Assembly: GCA_963844325.1 (NCBI GenBank)
Contig: CAWJNV010000001.1
Location: forward strand, 1,426,001-1,490,000
Origin: CADCTQ01 sp963844325
Lineage (GTDB): Bacteria > Bacteroidota > Bacteroidia > Cytophagales > 172606-1
DNA: 64,000 nucleotides
Direction of reading: 5' to 3'
Below are positions 29,013 to 38,267 of the stretch, one piece after another (the stretch's first letter is position 1; each line of letters opens with the position of its first letter). The notes under the pieces were generated by a model that was not told the DNA's origin, did no database searches, and was given only the letters and a program-made list of their open reading frames with translations. Made by a program: the position numbers and the translations under genes.

Positions 29013-31478
29013 TTATTCACTTCGGAGGGATTGAACCGGGTTTTGCAACGCTGCTTTGAGGCTCTGGTAAGTGACTGTCAGCAGGGCAACGGCCAATGCT
29101 ACTGCTCCGGTAATCAGAAACAGCCACCAGGGCAGGTTTGTCTTGTAGGCAAAATTTTGCAACCAGCGACTCATCGCCCACCAGGCCAGCGGACAAGCGA
29201 CCAGGAAGGCAGCGCCCATCCAGCGTAAATAGTCCCGGTTGAGCACAAGCAGTACGTCCACCAGGCCCGCCCCGATCACTTTGCGAATGCCAATCTCTTT
29301 GGTGCGGCGCTGTACCATCAGCAACGTTAAGCCAAACAAGCCGAAGGCCGCCACCAGAATCGTAAGGGCGGTCAGGATCGCCAGTACCTGGCTCAAGTTG
29401 CGTTCGGTTTTGTAGAGCGTATCGAGTTGTCCGTCCAAAAACGAATACTCGAATGGTACGCCGGGTAAACGCTTCTGCCAGACTTGCCTGAGTACCCCGA
29501 TGCTTTCGTCGGGATTGCCCGCTTTCAACCGAACCGTAATGAACGGGCCGTTCTGGTCCAGGAGGATAGCCATCGGCAGGATTTCTTTGTGCAGGGATTC
29601 AAAGTTAAAATCTTTGACTACGCCGATCACCTCGTAGGTCTTTTCACTGATTTCCAACACGTTCAAGTCTTTAATCACAATGCGGTCCGTGGCCGGTTTT
29701 TGCAGCCCCAGGGCGCGTACGGCCGTTTCGTTCAATATCACCCGGTGTACCGGCTGTTCATCCAGGGCTTTGGTAAAATCACGTCCCTGGCGCACCTGAA
29801 TGTTAAACGTCTTCAGGAATTGGAAGCCCGCCGTGAATTTATAAAGCAACTGATCGGCCGTTTCTCCCTTACGCCTGGCCGCAATGGGAAAGGAATAGCT
29901 GCCACTGCCCGGGTAGTCGGAGCAAACACTGGCACCCAGTACCTGCGGATATCTTTTCAACTCCTGTACGAAAAGCTCAGTTTGATTATGCAGCGTAACG
30001 GAGGGGTCCGACAACATGACGATGTTTTCCTTTTGGAAACCCGGCGATTGTGAACGCAGCAGATTCAACTGCCGGTATACTACGATGGCACTGATGGCCA
30101 GCACAATGGAAAGGGCAAACTGGGCCGTGACCAACGCCCCGCGGAAACTGATCATTTGGGAACGGGGCTTGATGTTGCCTTTCAAGGCCAGGGCGGTATG
30201 GAAAGAGGACAGGTACACGGCCGGATACGCCCCGCCCAGCAGGGTAACCAAACCAAATATCCCCCCGGCCAGCAGCCAGGTCACCCGCTGCCCCAACGCC
30301 TGGGCCGGCAGGTTTGTCCCCAGCAGCCGGAAGAAGGGCCCGGACAGCAGTCCGATGAGCAGCAGGGCAACGAGTAAGGACAGGCTGCTTACCAGGGCTG
30401 ATTCGGCAAAGAACTGCTTCCTCAATTGAGCGGTGGTAGCGCCCAGCACCTTTTTGATGCCTACTTCCCGGCTTCGTTCAATGGCTCCGGCAATGGTCAG
30501 GTTCGTGTAGTTGATGCAGGCAATAAGCAGCATGAAAACGGCCACTGCCACCAGCAACAACACATTGCTGTAATTGCCGTTCGGCTCCAGTTCGCGGGCA
30601 AAGTTGGCGTGCAGGTGAATATCGGTGAGGCGCTGAAGCTTGTAATCCCAGTATTCACCCCGCGCTTTCAATCCGTCGTAACTCACGCCGAACTTGGCCT
30701 TTAACTGCGGGTCGAGGTGGGTGCGGATGATGGCGGGTAGTTTACCTTCCAATCGCTTTGGGTCACTACCCGGCTGCAAGCGTACGTACGTATAATAGGT
30801 GTTGTCTACCCACACATTGGAGTTGCACCACGGGTCGGTGACGTTGGACAGGATCAGATCGTAGTGAAAGTGGGAAGCGGCCGGTACGTTTTCGGTAATG
30901 CCGGTGATTTCGCAATTGTATTTTTTGCCGGAAAAGGTAATGTTCAGGTTTTTGCCCAGCACTTTGCCCAATCGGTAGGCTTCCTCTCCGAAGTAACGCC
31001 TGGCCGTCTCTTCCGTAATCACCATTTTGAACGGGACTGCCAGCGCCTTTTTGGCATCACCCGCCAGCATCCGAATGTTAAAAACATCAAAAAAGGTGGA
31101 ATCTGCCTGGTAAAGCCTTTTCTCATTGAATGCTTTCGGGGGTTGCCCCTCGGCCTGATAGCCAACCAGATGATTGGGGTAGCTCCAGATGCGGGTGCTG
31201 GCCACTACTTCCGGAAAGTCCCGGTTCAGCACGTTCATGAGTGGCGGCGGTGCCATTGCATTGCTGAAATCCTTCCCGTTGACGCTGATCTGGGGATAGA
31301 CCCGGTAGATATGCTCCGCATGGGTAAAATGCCGGTCGTAACCCATCTGGTGGTTAACCCACAGCAACAGCAGGGTAGTAGCCGCCATGGCAACCGATAA
31401 GCTGAACAGGTTGATTAAAAAGTGGCTTTTCTGTTGAGCCACGCGACGCAAAAAAGTTCTGAAGATCAGCGAATGCAT
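29013..31478 (-). CDS. ABC transporter permease of the FtsX/MacB type
   Basis: An 821-residue inner-membrane protein of the large two-domain permease family abundant in Bacteroidota. An N-terminal TM segment (about 20-45) is followed by a MacB-like periplasmic domain (about 50-270), a three-TM FtsX block (about 290-440), a second TM and periplasmic domain (about 450-660), and a second FtsX block (about 690-810) with the signature RRTKEIGIRKVIGA. Such permeases work with a separate ATPase in export or mechanotransmission; no ATPase gene lies nearby, so it probably pairs with one elsewhere. A small unknown gene lies 72 bases upstream on the same strand. Family certain, substrate unknown. Confidence 0.92.
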   Translation of the reverse strand: MHSLIFRTFLRRVAQQKSHFLINLFSLSVAMAATTLLLLWVNHQMGYDRHFTHAEHIYRVYPQISVNGKDFSNAMAPPPLMNVLNRDFPEVVASTRIWSYPNHLVGYQAEGQPPKAFNEKRLYQADSTFFDVFNIRMLAGDAKKALAVPFKMVITEETARRYFGEEAYRLGKVLGKNLNITFSGKKYNCEITGITENVPAASHFHYDLILSNVTDPWCNSNVWVDNTYYTYVRLQPGSDPKRLEGKLPAIIRTHLDPQLKAKFGVSYDGLKARGEYWDYKLQRLTDIHLHANFARELEPNGNYSNVLLLVAVAVFMLLIACINYTNLTIAGAIERSREVGIKKVLGATTAQLRKQFFAESALVSSLSLLVALLLIGLLSGPFFRLLGTNLPAQALGQRVTWLLAGGIFGLVTLLGGAYPAVYLSSFHTALALKGNIKPRSQMISFRGALVTAQFALSIVLAISAIVVYRQLNLLRSQSPGFQKENIVMLSDPSVTLHNQTELFVQELKRYPQVLGASVCSDYPGSGSYSFPIAARRKGETADQLLYKFTAGFQFLKTFNIQVRQGRDFTKALDEQPVHRVILNETAVRALGLQKPATDRIVIKDLNVLEISEKTYEVIGVVKDFNFESLHKEILPMAILLDQNGPFITVRLKAGNPDESIGVLRQVWQKRLPGVPFEYSFLDGQLDTLYKTERNLSQVLAILTALTILVAAFGLFGLTLLMVQRRTKEIGIRKVIGAGLVDVLLVLNRDYLRWMGAAFLVACPLAWWAMSRWLQNFAYKTNLPWWLFLITGAVALAVALLTVTYQSLKAALQNPVQSLRSE

Positions 31479-31550
31479 AAATGATGGTACTTGCTGAAAA
31501 AAACCGGAGTTATTTTCCGGGCGGTTTTACCACGTCGCCTTGGGTTTTGC

Positions 31551-31868
31551 TTACTTTTTAGCAGTAGCTAACACTTGCTCAAGCAGCAGGCAGGCCTGAG
31601 CCCGGGCCTGGGCTAGTTTACTCATGCGGTTCACTTTGTCATCGGTGAGCCAGTATTGCTTCAGGTATTGCATTACGTCGGTTTCCAGTCCTCTCTGTGC
31701 AGCTTTGGCCCGGATAGAAAGTAAAGGTTCTTTGGAAACGGTGAGCGGCTGGAGCTGAGTGATGGCTTCCTGCACTCGTTTTTCCATTTCCCGAGCGCCG
31801 GTTTCGGTAGCGGGACAGTTCTGAATCAAAGAAAGCAGCGCGGTAAGCTGTTGATTGGGAGTAGCCAT
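31551..31868 (-). CDS. Hypothetical small helical protein
   Basis: A 105-residue, soluble, Gln/Leu-rich protein predicted to be almost all helix. No signal peptide or TM segment is visible, and I do not recognise a family. It sits 72 bases upstream of the FtsX-type permease on the same strand, so the two may be co-transcribed. A different-frame minus ORF over the same bases (31639-31872) looks less protein-like. A role with the permease is only a guess. Confidence 0.6.
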   Translation of the reverse strand: MATPNQQLTALLSLIQNCPATETGAREMEKRVQEAITQLQPLTVSKEPLLSIRAKAAQRGLETDVMQYLKQYWLTDDKVNRMSKLAQARAQACLLLEQVLATAKK

Positions 31869-31982
31869 ACACGGGTGAAGATAAGCGGCAGGAGAAGTTT
31901 GACGGCGTGAGGTTCGCTTCTTTTTACAAGCAGTTGCCCAAACCCATCAGGCGTAGCCGGATTTATTTGCCTTCCACACAAC

Positions 31983-32003
31983 AAAAAAGCCCCGCAAGGG
32001 GCT
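31983..32003 (-). terminator. Terminator of the cold-shock gene
   Basis: On the minus strand AGCCCC and GGGGCT pair around a 3-base loop (31989-32003) and run into a T6 tract. It lies just after the stop codon of the 32030-32221 gene. Confidence 0.85.
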
Positions 32004-32029
32004 CCTGGAGGGCCTGTTCTGAGGAGAAC

Positions 32030-32221
32030 CTATTCCAGTTCCACCTTTACGGCATTGACTCCCTTCTTGCCTTGTTCTACTTCGTAACTTACCCGGTCTC
32101 CTTCTTTTACCTCGTTCACCAGGCCGGAAACGTGCACAAACACATCCTGAGCACCATTGTCAGGCTTGATAAAGCCGAACCCTTTTGCGTCATTGAAAAA
32201 CTTAATTGTACCAGTAGGCAT
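32030..32221 (-). CDS. Cold-shock domain protein (CspA family)
   Basis: A 63-residue single cold-shock domain, the standard length for the family. Both RNA-binding motifs are present: RNP1-like KGFGFIKPD and RNP2-like DVFVHVSGL. These proteins bind single-stranded RNA and DNA and melt RNA structure during cold or growth shifts. The start is the ATG at 32219-32221, giving MPTGTIKFFN. It is followed by its own terminator, so it is a single-gene unit. Confidence 0.97.
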   Translation of the reverse strand: MPTGTIKFFNDAKGFGFIKPDNGAQDVFVHVSGLVNEVKEGDRVSYEVEQGKKGVNAVKVELE

Positions 32222-32455
32222 TTTTGTACTTGATTAGAAATGGGTTATAAAACGATTTACTCCCTAAAGATAAGAGCAATCACGCTCATTAACAATCCCT
32301 TTGGCTAAAGGAGAACCAATATCCATTCCCGTGAATTGCTTTACTGGTAAAATTACCCGTTACAAACCGGTTCATCTATAACCAGCCAGTATTGGCATCC
32401 GAAGCAATAATGTGATTCAGATAGAAGCGCAACACAATGGACGGGGACTACCCCA

Positions 32456-32701
32456 TTGTTCCACACCGATGATTGGGAGCGTTACAAAACCGTCATTCCA
32501 CAAGGACAGCACCTATCCTGCAAGCAAAAACAGTATACCAACCATGGGGAAAGTTTCAACTGTACGCTCCGCCAACGAGGCTCCCGACTGGTGAGAGAAA
32601 CCTTATCATTTTCCAAAACGCTCGACAATCCGATTGGAGCCATCAGATTCTTCCGCTGCCACCATAATTTGAAACAACAAAGCCCAACTACCGCACCCTG
32701 A
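32456..32701 (+). pseudogene. IS1-family transposase remnant (C-terminal piece)
   Basis: About 80 codons read like the end of an IS1-type transposase: FHTDDWERYKTVIPQGQH, then QYTNHGESFNCTLRQR, then SRLVRETLSFSKTLDNPIG and a short C-terminal tail. IS1 enzymes have a similar order ending in an SFSKS-type motif. There is no start, zinc ribbon or first catalytic Asp, and clear inverted terminal repeats are not visible, so this is a decayed fragment. It occupies much of the 499-base gap between the cold-shock gene and 32721; I see nothing else convincing there. Confidence 0.6.
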
Positions 32702-32720
32702 TTTGCGCGTTACCTAAATT

Positions 32721-33146
32721 TCATTCCTCAATCCGTACATATTGGCTGTAGATGTATGGTTCAAAGTTGTTGTGGGGGTTGAGCGTGATGAACAACAAGG
32801 TGTCTTTCTTTTCCCCTTCGAACCACACGGTCTGAAAAGGTTCTGCAAGCTCGTCTCCCTGAATGGAGATGACATCCACCCATTTTTTGCTGGCAGGGAC
32901 CTGTTTTTTTGAAATAGTAAGCTTTTTGTTTTCCAAAACCACTTCGTTATCCTGTAGTATGGTAATGGTACTGTCGGCGGTGATTTTTAGCAAAGTATTG
33001 AGTTCGGAATCATCCGTCGTACCGGAACCTCCCTGTAACTGGGTGTTGATCAATTTCCAGTTACCCTTGATGCCGGCGTTGCCGGAAAAGGCCAAATGCA
33101 AAACAATTAACCCTGAAAAGGCCATCACAGCAACCAGCATTCTCAT
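32721..33146 (-). CDS. Secreted lipocalin-like hypothetical protein
   Basis: The frame is open from 33242, but the ATG at 33144-33146 gives a clean signal peptide (MRMLVAVMAFSGLIVLHLAFSG), so I start it there (141 residues). The upstream in-frame part overlaps a strong hairpin. The mature part starts IKGNWKLINTQLQ and shows alternating beta strands with a late TLLFITLNPHNN segment, as in small lipocalin-like Bacteroidota proteins that begin with G-W-K-L. The ligand is unknown. Assignment to the lipocalin-like group is tentative. Confidence 0.65.
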   Translation of the reverse strand: MRMLVAVMAFSGLIVLHLAFSGNAGIKGNWKLINTQLQGGSGTTDDSELNTLLKITADSTITILQDNEVVLENKKLTISKKQVPASKKWVDVISIQGDELAEPFQTVWFEGEKKDTLLFITLNPHNNFEPYIYSQYVRIEE

Positions 33147-33186
33147 TTGATCTGTTTTTAGTATGAGTAATTGCGTTAAAAACTTT

Positions 33187-33249
33187 TTGGTAGTTGTTGA
33201 AAAGTGTGGATGGCCCTGCCGTCCATCCACACTTTTCAACAACTACCAA
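33187..33249 (-). terminator. 27-bp perfect inverted repeat at the 3' end of the 33243 gene
   Basis: Bases 33187-33213 and 33223-33249 are exact reverse complements of 27 bases around a 9-base loop. The stop codon of the minus-strand gene (33243-33245) lies inside the right arm. On the minus strand the stem is followed closely by GTTTTT, so it can act as a terminator, but the perfect stem is far longer than usual. Confidence 0.8.
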
Positions 33250-33830
33250 TCTTTTGGAACGGGCGGTAAATTCGAAGGAACTCCGGTAGCTCTCACAAAC
33301 CAGTCTTGTTTAAGAAAACCTGTAACTGCATTATTTGTACAAGTAGTACATGCCCCCTCCTTAGCATAGTAGTTCCTCAATGCACTCATTGCTCGGTACC
33401 CAAGCGTGGATTTAAATCGTCCGTAAGGTCTCCCTTGTAACCAGGCCGCTACGTACCTGGTGTCAGGTCTTACATCGAGGGGTAGTGCTAACAGTGCTCT
33501 ATCACCCCGGTCAGTAGAAGGAATAACTCTTGCGCGGGTGCCGGTACTTTTAAAGTTGGTTATCGAAGTAAAGAGATAATGATCTATCAATATTATATCT
33601 GGGTCTGTTAAAGCCAGATCCTCTCTTGACTGCGGCTGATAAATCTTGTATTCATATATTCTGTCCACCGGAGCCTGAAAAGAGGATGATGTGAATTCTT
33701 TATGCATTTTATCCAATGACGCACGCTCCAAGTGCGATAAATCGGCTGCTTCTTTGGTTCGGTAACCTGCAAACAGCGGCATGCAGCATACGGCGGCAGC
33801 AACCAGCAGAAATTGGTATCTTTTTTTCAT
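33243..33830 (-). CDS. Secreted hypothetical protein
   Basis: A 195-residue protein with a signal peptide (about 1-22, MKKRYQFLLVAAAVCCMPLFAG). The mature part has no recognised domain. It includes a CTTC motif (about residues 160-163) that could form a disulfide or bind metal, and many aromatic and charged residues. Its stop codon is embedded in the long hairpin. It is one of a run of five small to medium secreted proteins on this strand. Confidence 0.7.
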   Translation of the reverse strand: MKKRYQFLLVAAAVCCMPLFAGYRTKEAADLSHLERASLDKMHKEFTSSSFQAPVDRIYEYKIYQPQSREDLALTDPDIILIDHYLFTSITNFKSTGTRARVIPSTDRGDRALLALPLDVRPDTRYVAAWLQGRPYGRFKSTLGYRAMSALRNYYAKEGACTTCTNNAVTGFLKQDWFVRATGVPSNLPPVPKDW

Positions 33831-33914
33831 GGTTTACAGACAGTTACGGGGTTGATGAAAGTTTTAATTTTAGTCTCCGTTAATCCGGGTCGTTATGCGC
33901 TAATCCTTGATTTT

Positions 33915-35300
33915 TTAATTCTTTGCCACCTTCAGCACTTTATGCGGGCCATTGCCAACCTTTAAATCCAGTAAATACATGCCATTCGGCAGGGTGCTTA
34001 TATTGATGGTTTCTTCGTGGATGCCGGACCGCTTCGACGCGCCGTTCAGTACGATACGTCTCACGCTGCCTTGCATATCGAGCAACCGGATGTGCACGGA
34101 CTGGGGCTTCGATTCGCTGGTGGAAGCAGGACCCACTCCCGCCGGGTAATCCCCTGCCGAGCCAACCCGGTAGGTAAGGGTGAATTCTCCCCGGGTAGGA
34201 TTGGGATAAATACCAAAGGAAGCATCATGGATTTGATCCACCGGGGCGCTTTGGCTGGGCTCCGACGCTTGAATTTCAGCCGTACGGGCGGAACTTGCCG
34301 GACCCGAACTGGTTACGCAGTACGTGCCGGTGAGCTGCGTGTAAAACTGGCTGCCTTTCCCGGCGGCAAATCCCTGAGTGAGAATGATTTCTTTTCCCGC
34401 CCGACTGGTCGCAATGGCCAGTGAATCAACAAACCCTGAATGGATAAGCGTATCGGCGGCTACATAGATGCGCCGCTGTCCGGCCGTCATGATGCTGCCT
34501 ACGTCGTTGACCGAACGCATGCTGAGCAAGGCGTACGTGCCGGTGCGCCCGACTGAAACGGTCAGTTTATCGTTGAGCGTATCGGCCGGCTGGCAAACCA
34601 GCTTTTCCCAGACCAGGGCAGTATCGTTCCAGCGAAAAACCGCCATGTTCAATTCCTCGGCAGGCAGAAGAACGCCATCGTCATACCTCATTTCCAACGA
34701 GCCGTTGCCCTGGAAAGTAGCCACGTTGGAGGCACTGGTTACGGCGGCTACTGAAATCAAATCACTGATGAGTTGCCAGCCAACCGGAATCTCTTTGAGG
34801 TACGGAAAAAAATCCGAGGAGAAGATCAGCACCCTTTTCAAGGCATTCGCGCCGGTCAGGTCAACCGCTGCCGGCGTAAAAGCCACCTTGTTCATGCGGT
34901 CCGTTACTTTCGGGTAGTACTTCAACGTCTTGTCCGTAGCCACCGTGTAATGGAAATCGGTAGAGAAGGTGGTGGCAGGCGAATTGTTGCTGGAAGCTCT
35001 CAATACGCCGCGGTTGAGCCCCTGGGCCGGGACCGGAAAGCTGGTCGAGTACCTGGTGCCGGTAAGCGTGGCCGTATTGGTGCTTTGTAAAGTCCCCTCC
35101 GGAAAATGCTGAACCCGGACAATTGCCCCGGGGGTGTTCAGGCTCAGGTTTGCATTGAGGGTATACGTTCCCGCGGAGGTAGCCAGGGTGAAGCTTGGCG
35201 TCAATTCTACTGTGCCCTGCGCCATTCCCGGCAATGAGGCGCCGGCCACCAGGCATGACAGCGCAGCAGTGGTGATCCAACCATATCCATTTCTTGTCAT
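33915..35300 (-). CDS. T9SS-sorted secreted protein of unknown function
   Basis: The open frame extends to a TTG at 35312, but the ATG at 35298-35300 gives a normal signal peptide (MTRNGYGWITTAALSCLVAG, cleavage near MAQ), so I use that start (461 residues). The body is beta-rich with no catalytic motif I recognise. The end carries a T9SS sorting domain: FGIYPNPTRGEFTLTYRVG at about residue 370, then RLLDMQGSVRRIVL and a final MYLLDLKVG segment. It is therefore expected at the cell surface or outside. Confidence 0.8.
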   Translation of the reverse strand: MTRNGYGWITTAALSCLVAGASLPGMAQGTVELTPSFTLATSAGTYTLNANLSLNTPGAIVRVQHFPEGTLQSTNTATLTGTRYSTSFPVPAQGLNRGVLRASSNNSPATTFSTDFHYTVATDKTLKYYPKVTDRMNKVAFTPAAVDLTGANALKRVLIFSSDFFPYLKEIPVGWQLISDLISVAAVTSASNVATFQGNGSLEMRYDDGVLLPAEELNMAVFRWNDTALVWEKLVCQPADTLNDKLTVSVGRTGTYALLSMRSVNDVGSIMTAGQRRIYVAADTLIHSGFVDSLAIATSRAGKEIILTQGFAAGKGSQFYTQLTGTYCVTSSGPASSARTAEIQASEPSQSAPVDQIHDASFGIYPNPTRGEFTLTYRVGSAGDYPAGVGPASTSESKPQSVHIRLLDMQGSVRRIVLNGASKRSGIHEETINISTLPNGMYLLDLKVGNGPHKVLKVAKN

Positions 35301-35334
35301 AGAAGTTCGCAATTAATTTGTTGATGTATGAGAC

Positions 35335-36501
35335 TCAATTGTTTTCCAACCCCAGGTCGGCGAAGTCGGGCGAGAGGGTGATGCTGACGGGCGTAGCTTG
35401 TTCACCCGAAAAACTCACCGTGAAGCTTCCTTCGCAGTAGGGTTTGGTGAGCTTGGTGGATTTGAGCACGAGTTGGTCGCCGCTTTTGATGCCCTGCACG
35501 TACAACTTGCCGTTGCTGCCGGTTCGTCCTTTGTAGTACGTTTTGCTTCCCCGCAGCACCGATACCTCGCACACGATCATCACATTCTCGTCGGCCTTGG
35601 GCCAGACGGCCTGAATCTTCTGGTCGAAGCCATCGTCGACGACGATGCGCGTGGGCCGGGCGGGGCCATCGACGGGGACGATGATCTCCGCCCCCCCGCA
35701 GAAGTAGGCGGGCCGGACGATGACCGTATCGCCCCGCTCGAAGGCGTAGCCGGCCGGGTTGTCGATGATGCGGGTGAACTCGGTAACGCCGTTGAGCAGG
35801 TAATCCACTTTCCACTGCACGCTGTCGATGGAAACACCGGTGACCGTGTAATTCGTCTTCAAATTGATGACTTCATCGACGGGCCAGGTTTTGTTGCGGC
35901 TGGCTAATAGCCCAGCGGGGGCAATGGCAGGAGCGGGATTACAGATTCTAAGATTATCAAGTAAAATATTACTATATGTAGGACTTGCACCTGGATAATT
36001 GCTTTCCAAGATTAAATGAGTAAAGTTTTGAGTAGGGGTATAGTTAAAGCTATAAGTTGTCCAGGCAGCGGTAGCTACTGGTGAGGTCCATATTAATTGG
36101 GACTTTGCACAACTACCATTACCTGCCCAAACATTTAACCTGCCTGCTGTTCTCGGACAACAATAACCAGACTGACTGGCATATGCCAGATCGATCTTAA
36201 AAGCATAAGTTTGATTTGAAGCAAACGTGAATGCTTGCCCTATAGACTCTGTCCATGAATCATAATCAGTTACCATGCCTACAAAATTCCTTCCGTCGGA
36301 GGCAGGAAGGGTTACACCAAAAGTGCCGGGTTGGACATCAGGCGTATTGTTACAGTTGGCCCACGCAGGAGGAGCCATATTTTGTCCATCGGTATTCGGC
36401 GGAATACCCTCAAATGAGCCATTAATCTGGCCATAGGAGGTGGCCGCGAGCATACAGGCAATCCAAATGCCGAGCATCCGGCGCGTTTTATATCGAATCA
36501 T
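35335..36501 (-). CDS. Secreted jelly-roll/Ig-like hypothetical protein
   Basis: I place the start at the ATG at 36499-36501, preceded by a GGAAG ribosome site; an upstream in-frame start at 36588 would overlap the neighbouring gene. The signal peptide is MIRYKTRRMLGIWIACMLAA. Residues 30-200 look like a jelly-roll carbohydrate-binding-type domain (SFEGIPP at the start, LDNLRIC at the end) as found in Bacteroidota surface proteins. A further Ig-like region follows. The C-terminus (SPDFADLGLENN) is not a clear T9SS sorting domain. Function unknown. Confidence 0.7.
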   Translation of the reverse strand: MIRYKTRRMLGIWIACMLAATSYGQINGSFEGIPPNTDGQNMAPPAWANCNNTPDVQPGTFGVTLPASDGRNFVGMVTDYDSWTESIGQAFTFASNQTYAFKIDLAYASQSGYCCPRTAGRLNVWAGNGSCAKSQLIWTSPVATAAWTTYSFNYTPTQNFTHLILESNYPGASPTYSNILLDNLRICNPAPAIAPAGLLASRNKTWPVDEVINLKTNYTVTGVSIDSVQWKVDYLLNGVTEFTRIIDNPAGYAFERGDTVIVRPAYFCGGAEIIVPVDGPARPTRIVVDDGFDQKIQAVWPKADENVMIVCEVSVLRGSKTYYKGRTGSNGKLYVQGIKSGDQLVLKSTKLTKPYCEGSFTVSFSGEQATPVSITLSPDFADLGLENN

Positions 36502-36556
36502 ATCTTCCGGGATTAGAGAGGATGGAATGGGTAAAAGCGTGTTGAGGAGTGGTTGC

Positions 36557-37429
36557 TCACTCTTTGCCTTTTGCGTTTTTGAGCGCAAGTACCTCCGCCT
36601 CCAGTTGCTGGTGGGCTTGCTCCGCCTTGACCAGGTACAGGGTCAGCTCTCGGCGGGCTTTTTTCTCTTCGATCAGGTAGAGGGTCAGTTCTTCCACTTT
36701 TTCGAGCAACTTGGCGTTCATTTCCCCCACGTCAATCCCCCCGGTGTTGGCTACCTGGGCCGCCGAAGGAATATTGGGCAGGTGGCCGTGGGTGCGGATG
36801 AATTGCTCCACGTCGTCCAGGGGCCGGAGGGTATAGGCGGGCCGGAACACGTAATCCGGCCAGTTGGCCGAGAGCTTTACGCGAATCTCTTCGGCGATTA
36901 CCGAGCCTTTTACGGCCAGCATGTAGCCGGCCGGAATGACGTTGCCGGTGTTGATGCCCACCTGCCCGGTGCCCCGGACGGTAAAGACTTCCCGTCCGGC
37001 GGGCGCATCCAGAAAGGAAAAACGAGCCGTAGATAATCCTAAATGCAGGCGAAACTGACCTGCCTGTATGCCCAATCCGTACGTGAGATTGCTGCCGGCA
37101 CCATTGGCATCATCCCAAAGGGCCAGTTTCGTATTGTTGAGGGCGTTGCCAAGCGCAAGCGGGTAGCGGGAGCCGGTTACGCTGGGGAACCCGATGCCTA
37201 CATTACCCGTATTGGTTGCCGAGAGCACATCGCCATTGGTACTGCTGAACAAGCGGGCATTATTCCCGGCGCTGTACCACGTGTACGTAAGGTTGTTGTT
37301 GTTACGATCGGCAAAAATATAGCCGGCACTGGTCCCGGTCGAAAAGTAGGGCTGGGCAAAGGAGGCGGCAGTTAGAAAGAGAAAAAAAACGGTAACAGTC
37401 TTCCGCAGCAGATTACAATTGATTTTCAT
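36557..37429 (-). CDS. Secreted tail-fibre-like protein with C-terminal coiled coil
   Basis: A 290-residue protein with a signal peptide (about 1-25, ending SFAQ). It has repeats such as GNVGIG and GQVGINTG and the common Bacteroidota segment YTLRPLDDVEQFIRTHGHLPNIPSA (about 195-220), followed by a Leu/Glu-rich coiled coil to the end. This matches secreted proteins annotated as 'tail fiber domain-containing', a family related to phage fibre chaperone-type ends but not itself phage here, as no phage genes are near. Likely trimeric; the function is unknown. Confidence 0.8.
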   Translation of the reverse strand: MKINCNLLRKTVTVFFLFLTAASFAQPYFSTGTSAGYIFADRNNNNLTYTWYSAGNNARLFSSTNGDVLSATNTGNVGIGFPSVTGSRYPLALGNALNNTKLALWDDANGAGSNLTYGLGIQAGQFRLHLGLSTARFSFLDAPAGREVFTVRGTGQVGINTGNVIPAGYMLAVKGSVIAEEIRVKLSANWPDYVFRPAYTLRPLDDVEQFIRTHGHLPNIPSAAQVANTGGIDVGEMNAKLLEKVEELTLYLIEEKKARRELTLYLVKAEQAHQQLEAEVLALKNAKGKE

Positions 37430-37688
37430 AAGGTGAATTGTTTAGCAATTTTGAGTTGATGAAGTGAAGGAGCCAGGGCGTACCTACCAATAGCCGTCTA
37501 CCGGCAGCCGACCCCTTAGTGAGCCCAAAGATTTTTTTGAAAAACCCGCAGCAGCTTCCCTGTCTGCTCCCAATAAGCGGGCACGGGTAGGCGGTTATCC
37601 TGCTTCAGGCAGGAAAATGGCGATGACAAAAGGTTCGTCGGGGGTTTATCAAAAACGTTCAACCTACTGCCGGATCGGGTCGGCTGCC

Positions 37689-38267
37689 TCAATGGAGTAC
37701 AAACAGCAGCAGCGGGAGAAAGTCTTTCAGGCTGATCCGCAAGGTTTTGAGCGCCCTGCTCATGTGCGCTTCTACCGTTTTAGGCGTGATGTTAAGTTGC
37801 TCGCCGATTTCCTTGTGGGAATAATATTCCAACCGGCTCAACGTAAATACGAGCCGGCACTTGCCGGGCAGCTTTCCAATTTCCTTTTTCATCTGCGCGT
37901 GCAGTTCATCGAACGGAAGTTGCCGTTGGGTGGCGTGCGGGTACAGGCCGGTAACCTTGCGGTATTCCTTCGCGTAGCGTTCGCGCACGGCTACCGACCG
38001 GAGGTGGTCAAGCATTTCGTACTTGAGGGCGCTGTACAGGTAAGCACCCAGGTCTTTCCGGATGCTTAATTCTTCACGGCGCAGCCACAGGTTCGTAAAT
38101 ACTTCCTGCACCAGCTCCTGGGCAATTTCGCGGGTACGCAGGCGGTGGCAGGCCGCCACGTATAGTTTTTCCCAGTAGCGTTCATAAATCAGCGCGAAGG
38201 CTTTCCGGTCACTGTGCCGGAGTTGGGAAATGAGGGCCGTTTCATTGAGGGGGTATTGGTTTATCAT
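37689..38267 (-). CDS. ECF-type sigma factor, FecI-like
   Basis: A 192-residue sigma factor from the ATG at 38265-38267 (MINQYPLNE); the longer open frame adds a leader unlike the family. Region 2 has AQELVQEVFTNLWLRREEL. Region 4 has LPGKCRLVFTLSRLEYYSHKEIGEQLNITPKTVEAHMSRALKTLR. The tail LKDFLPLLLFVL is hydrophobic, like that of the sigma factor at 18-620. No anti-sigma gene follows. It lies upstream of the run of secreted-protein genes on the same strand and might control some of them, which is inference. Confidence 0.92.
   Translation of the reverse strand: MINQYPLNETALISQLRHSDRKAFALIYERYWEKLYVAACHRLRTREIAQELVQEVFTNLWLRREELSIRKDLGAYLYSALKYEMLDHLRSVAVRERYAKEYRKVTGLYPHATQRQLPFDELHAQMKKEIGKLPGKCRLVFTLSRLEYYSHKEIGEQLNITPKTVEAHMSRALKTLRISLKDFLPLLLFVLH

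Noticed and set aside
36557..37429. Prophage tail-fibre gene
   Set aside because: It has a secretion signal peptide and no phage structural, lysis or integrase genes around it.
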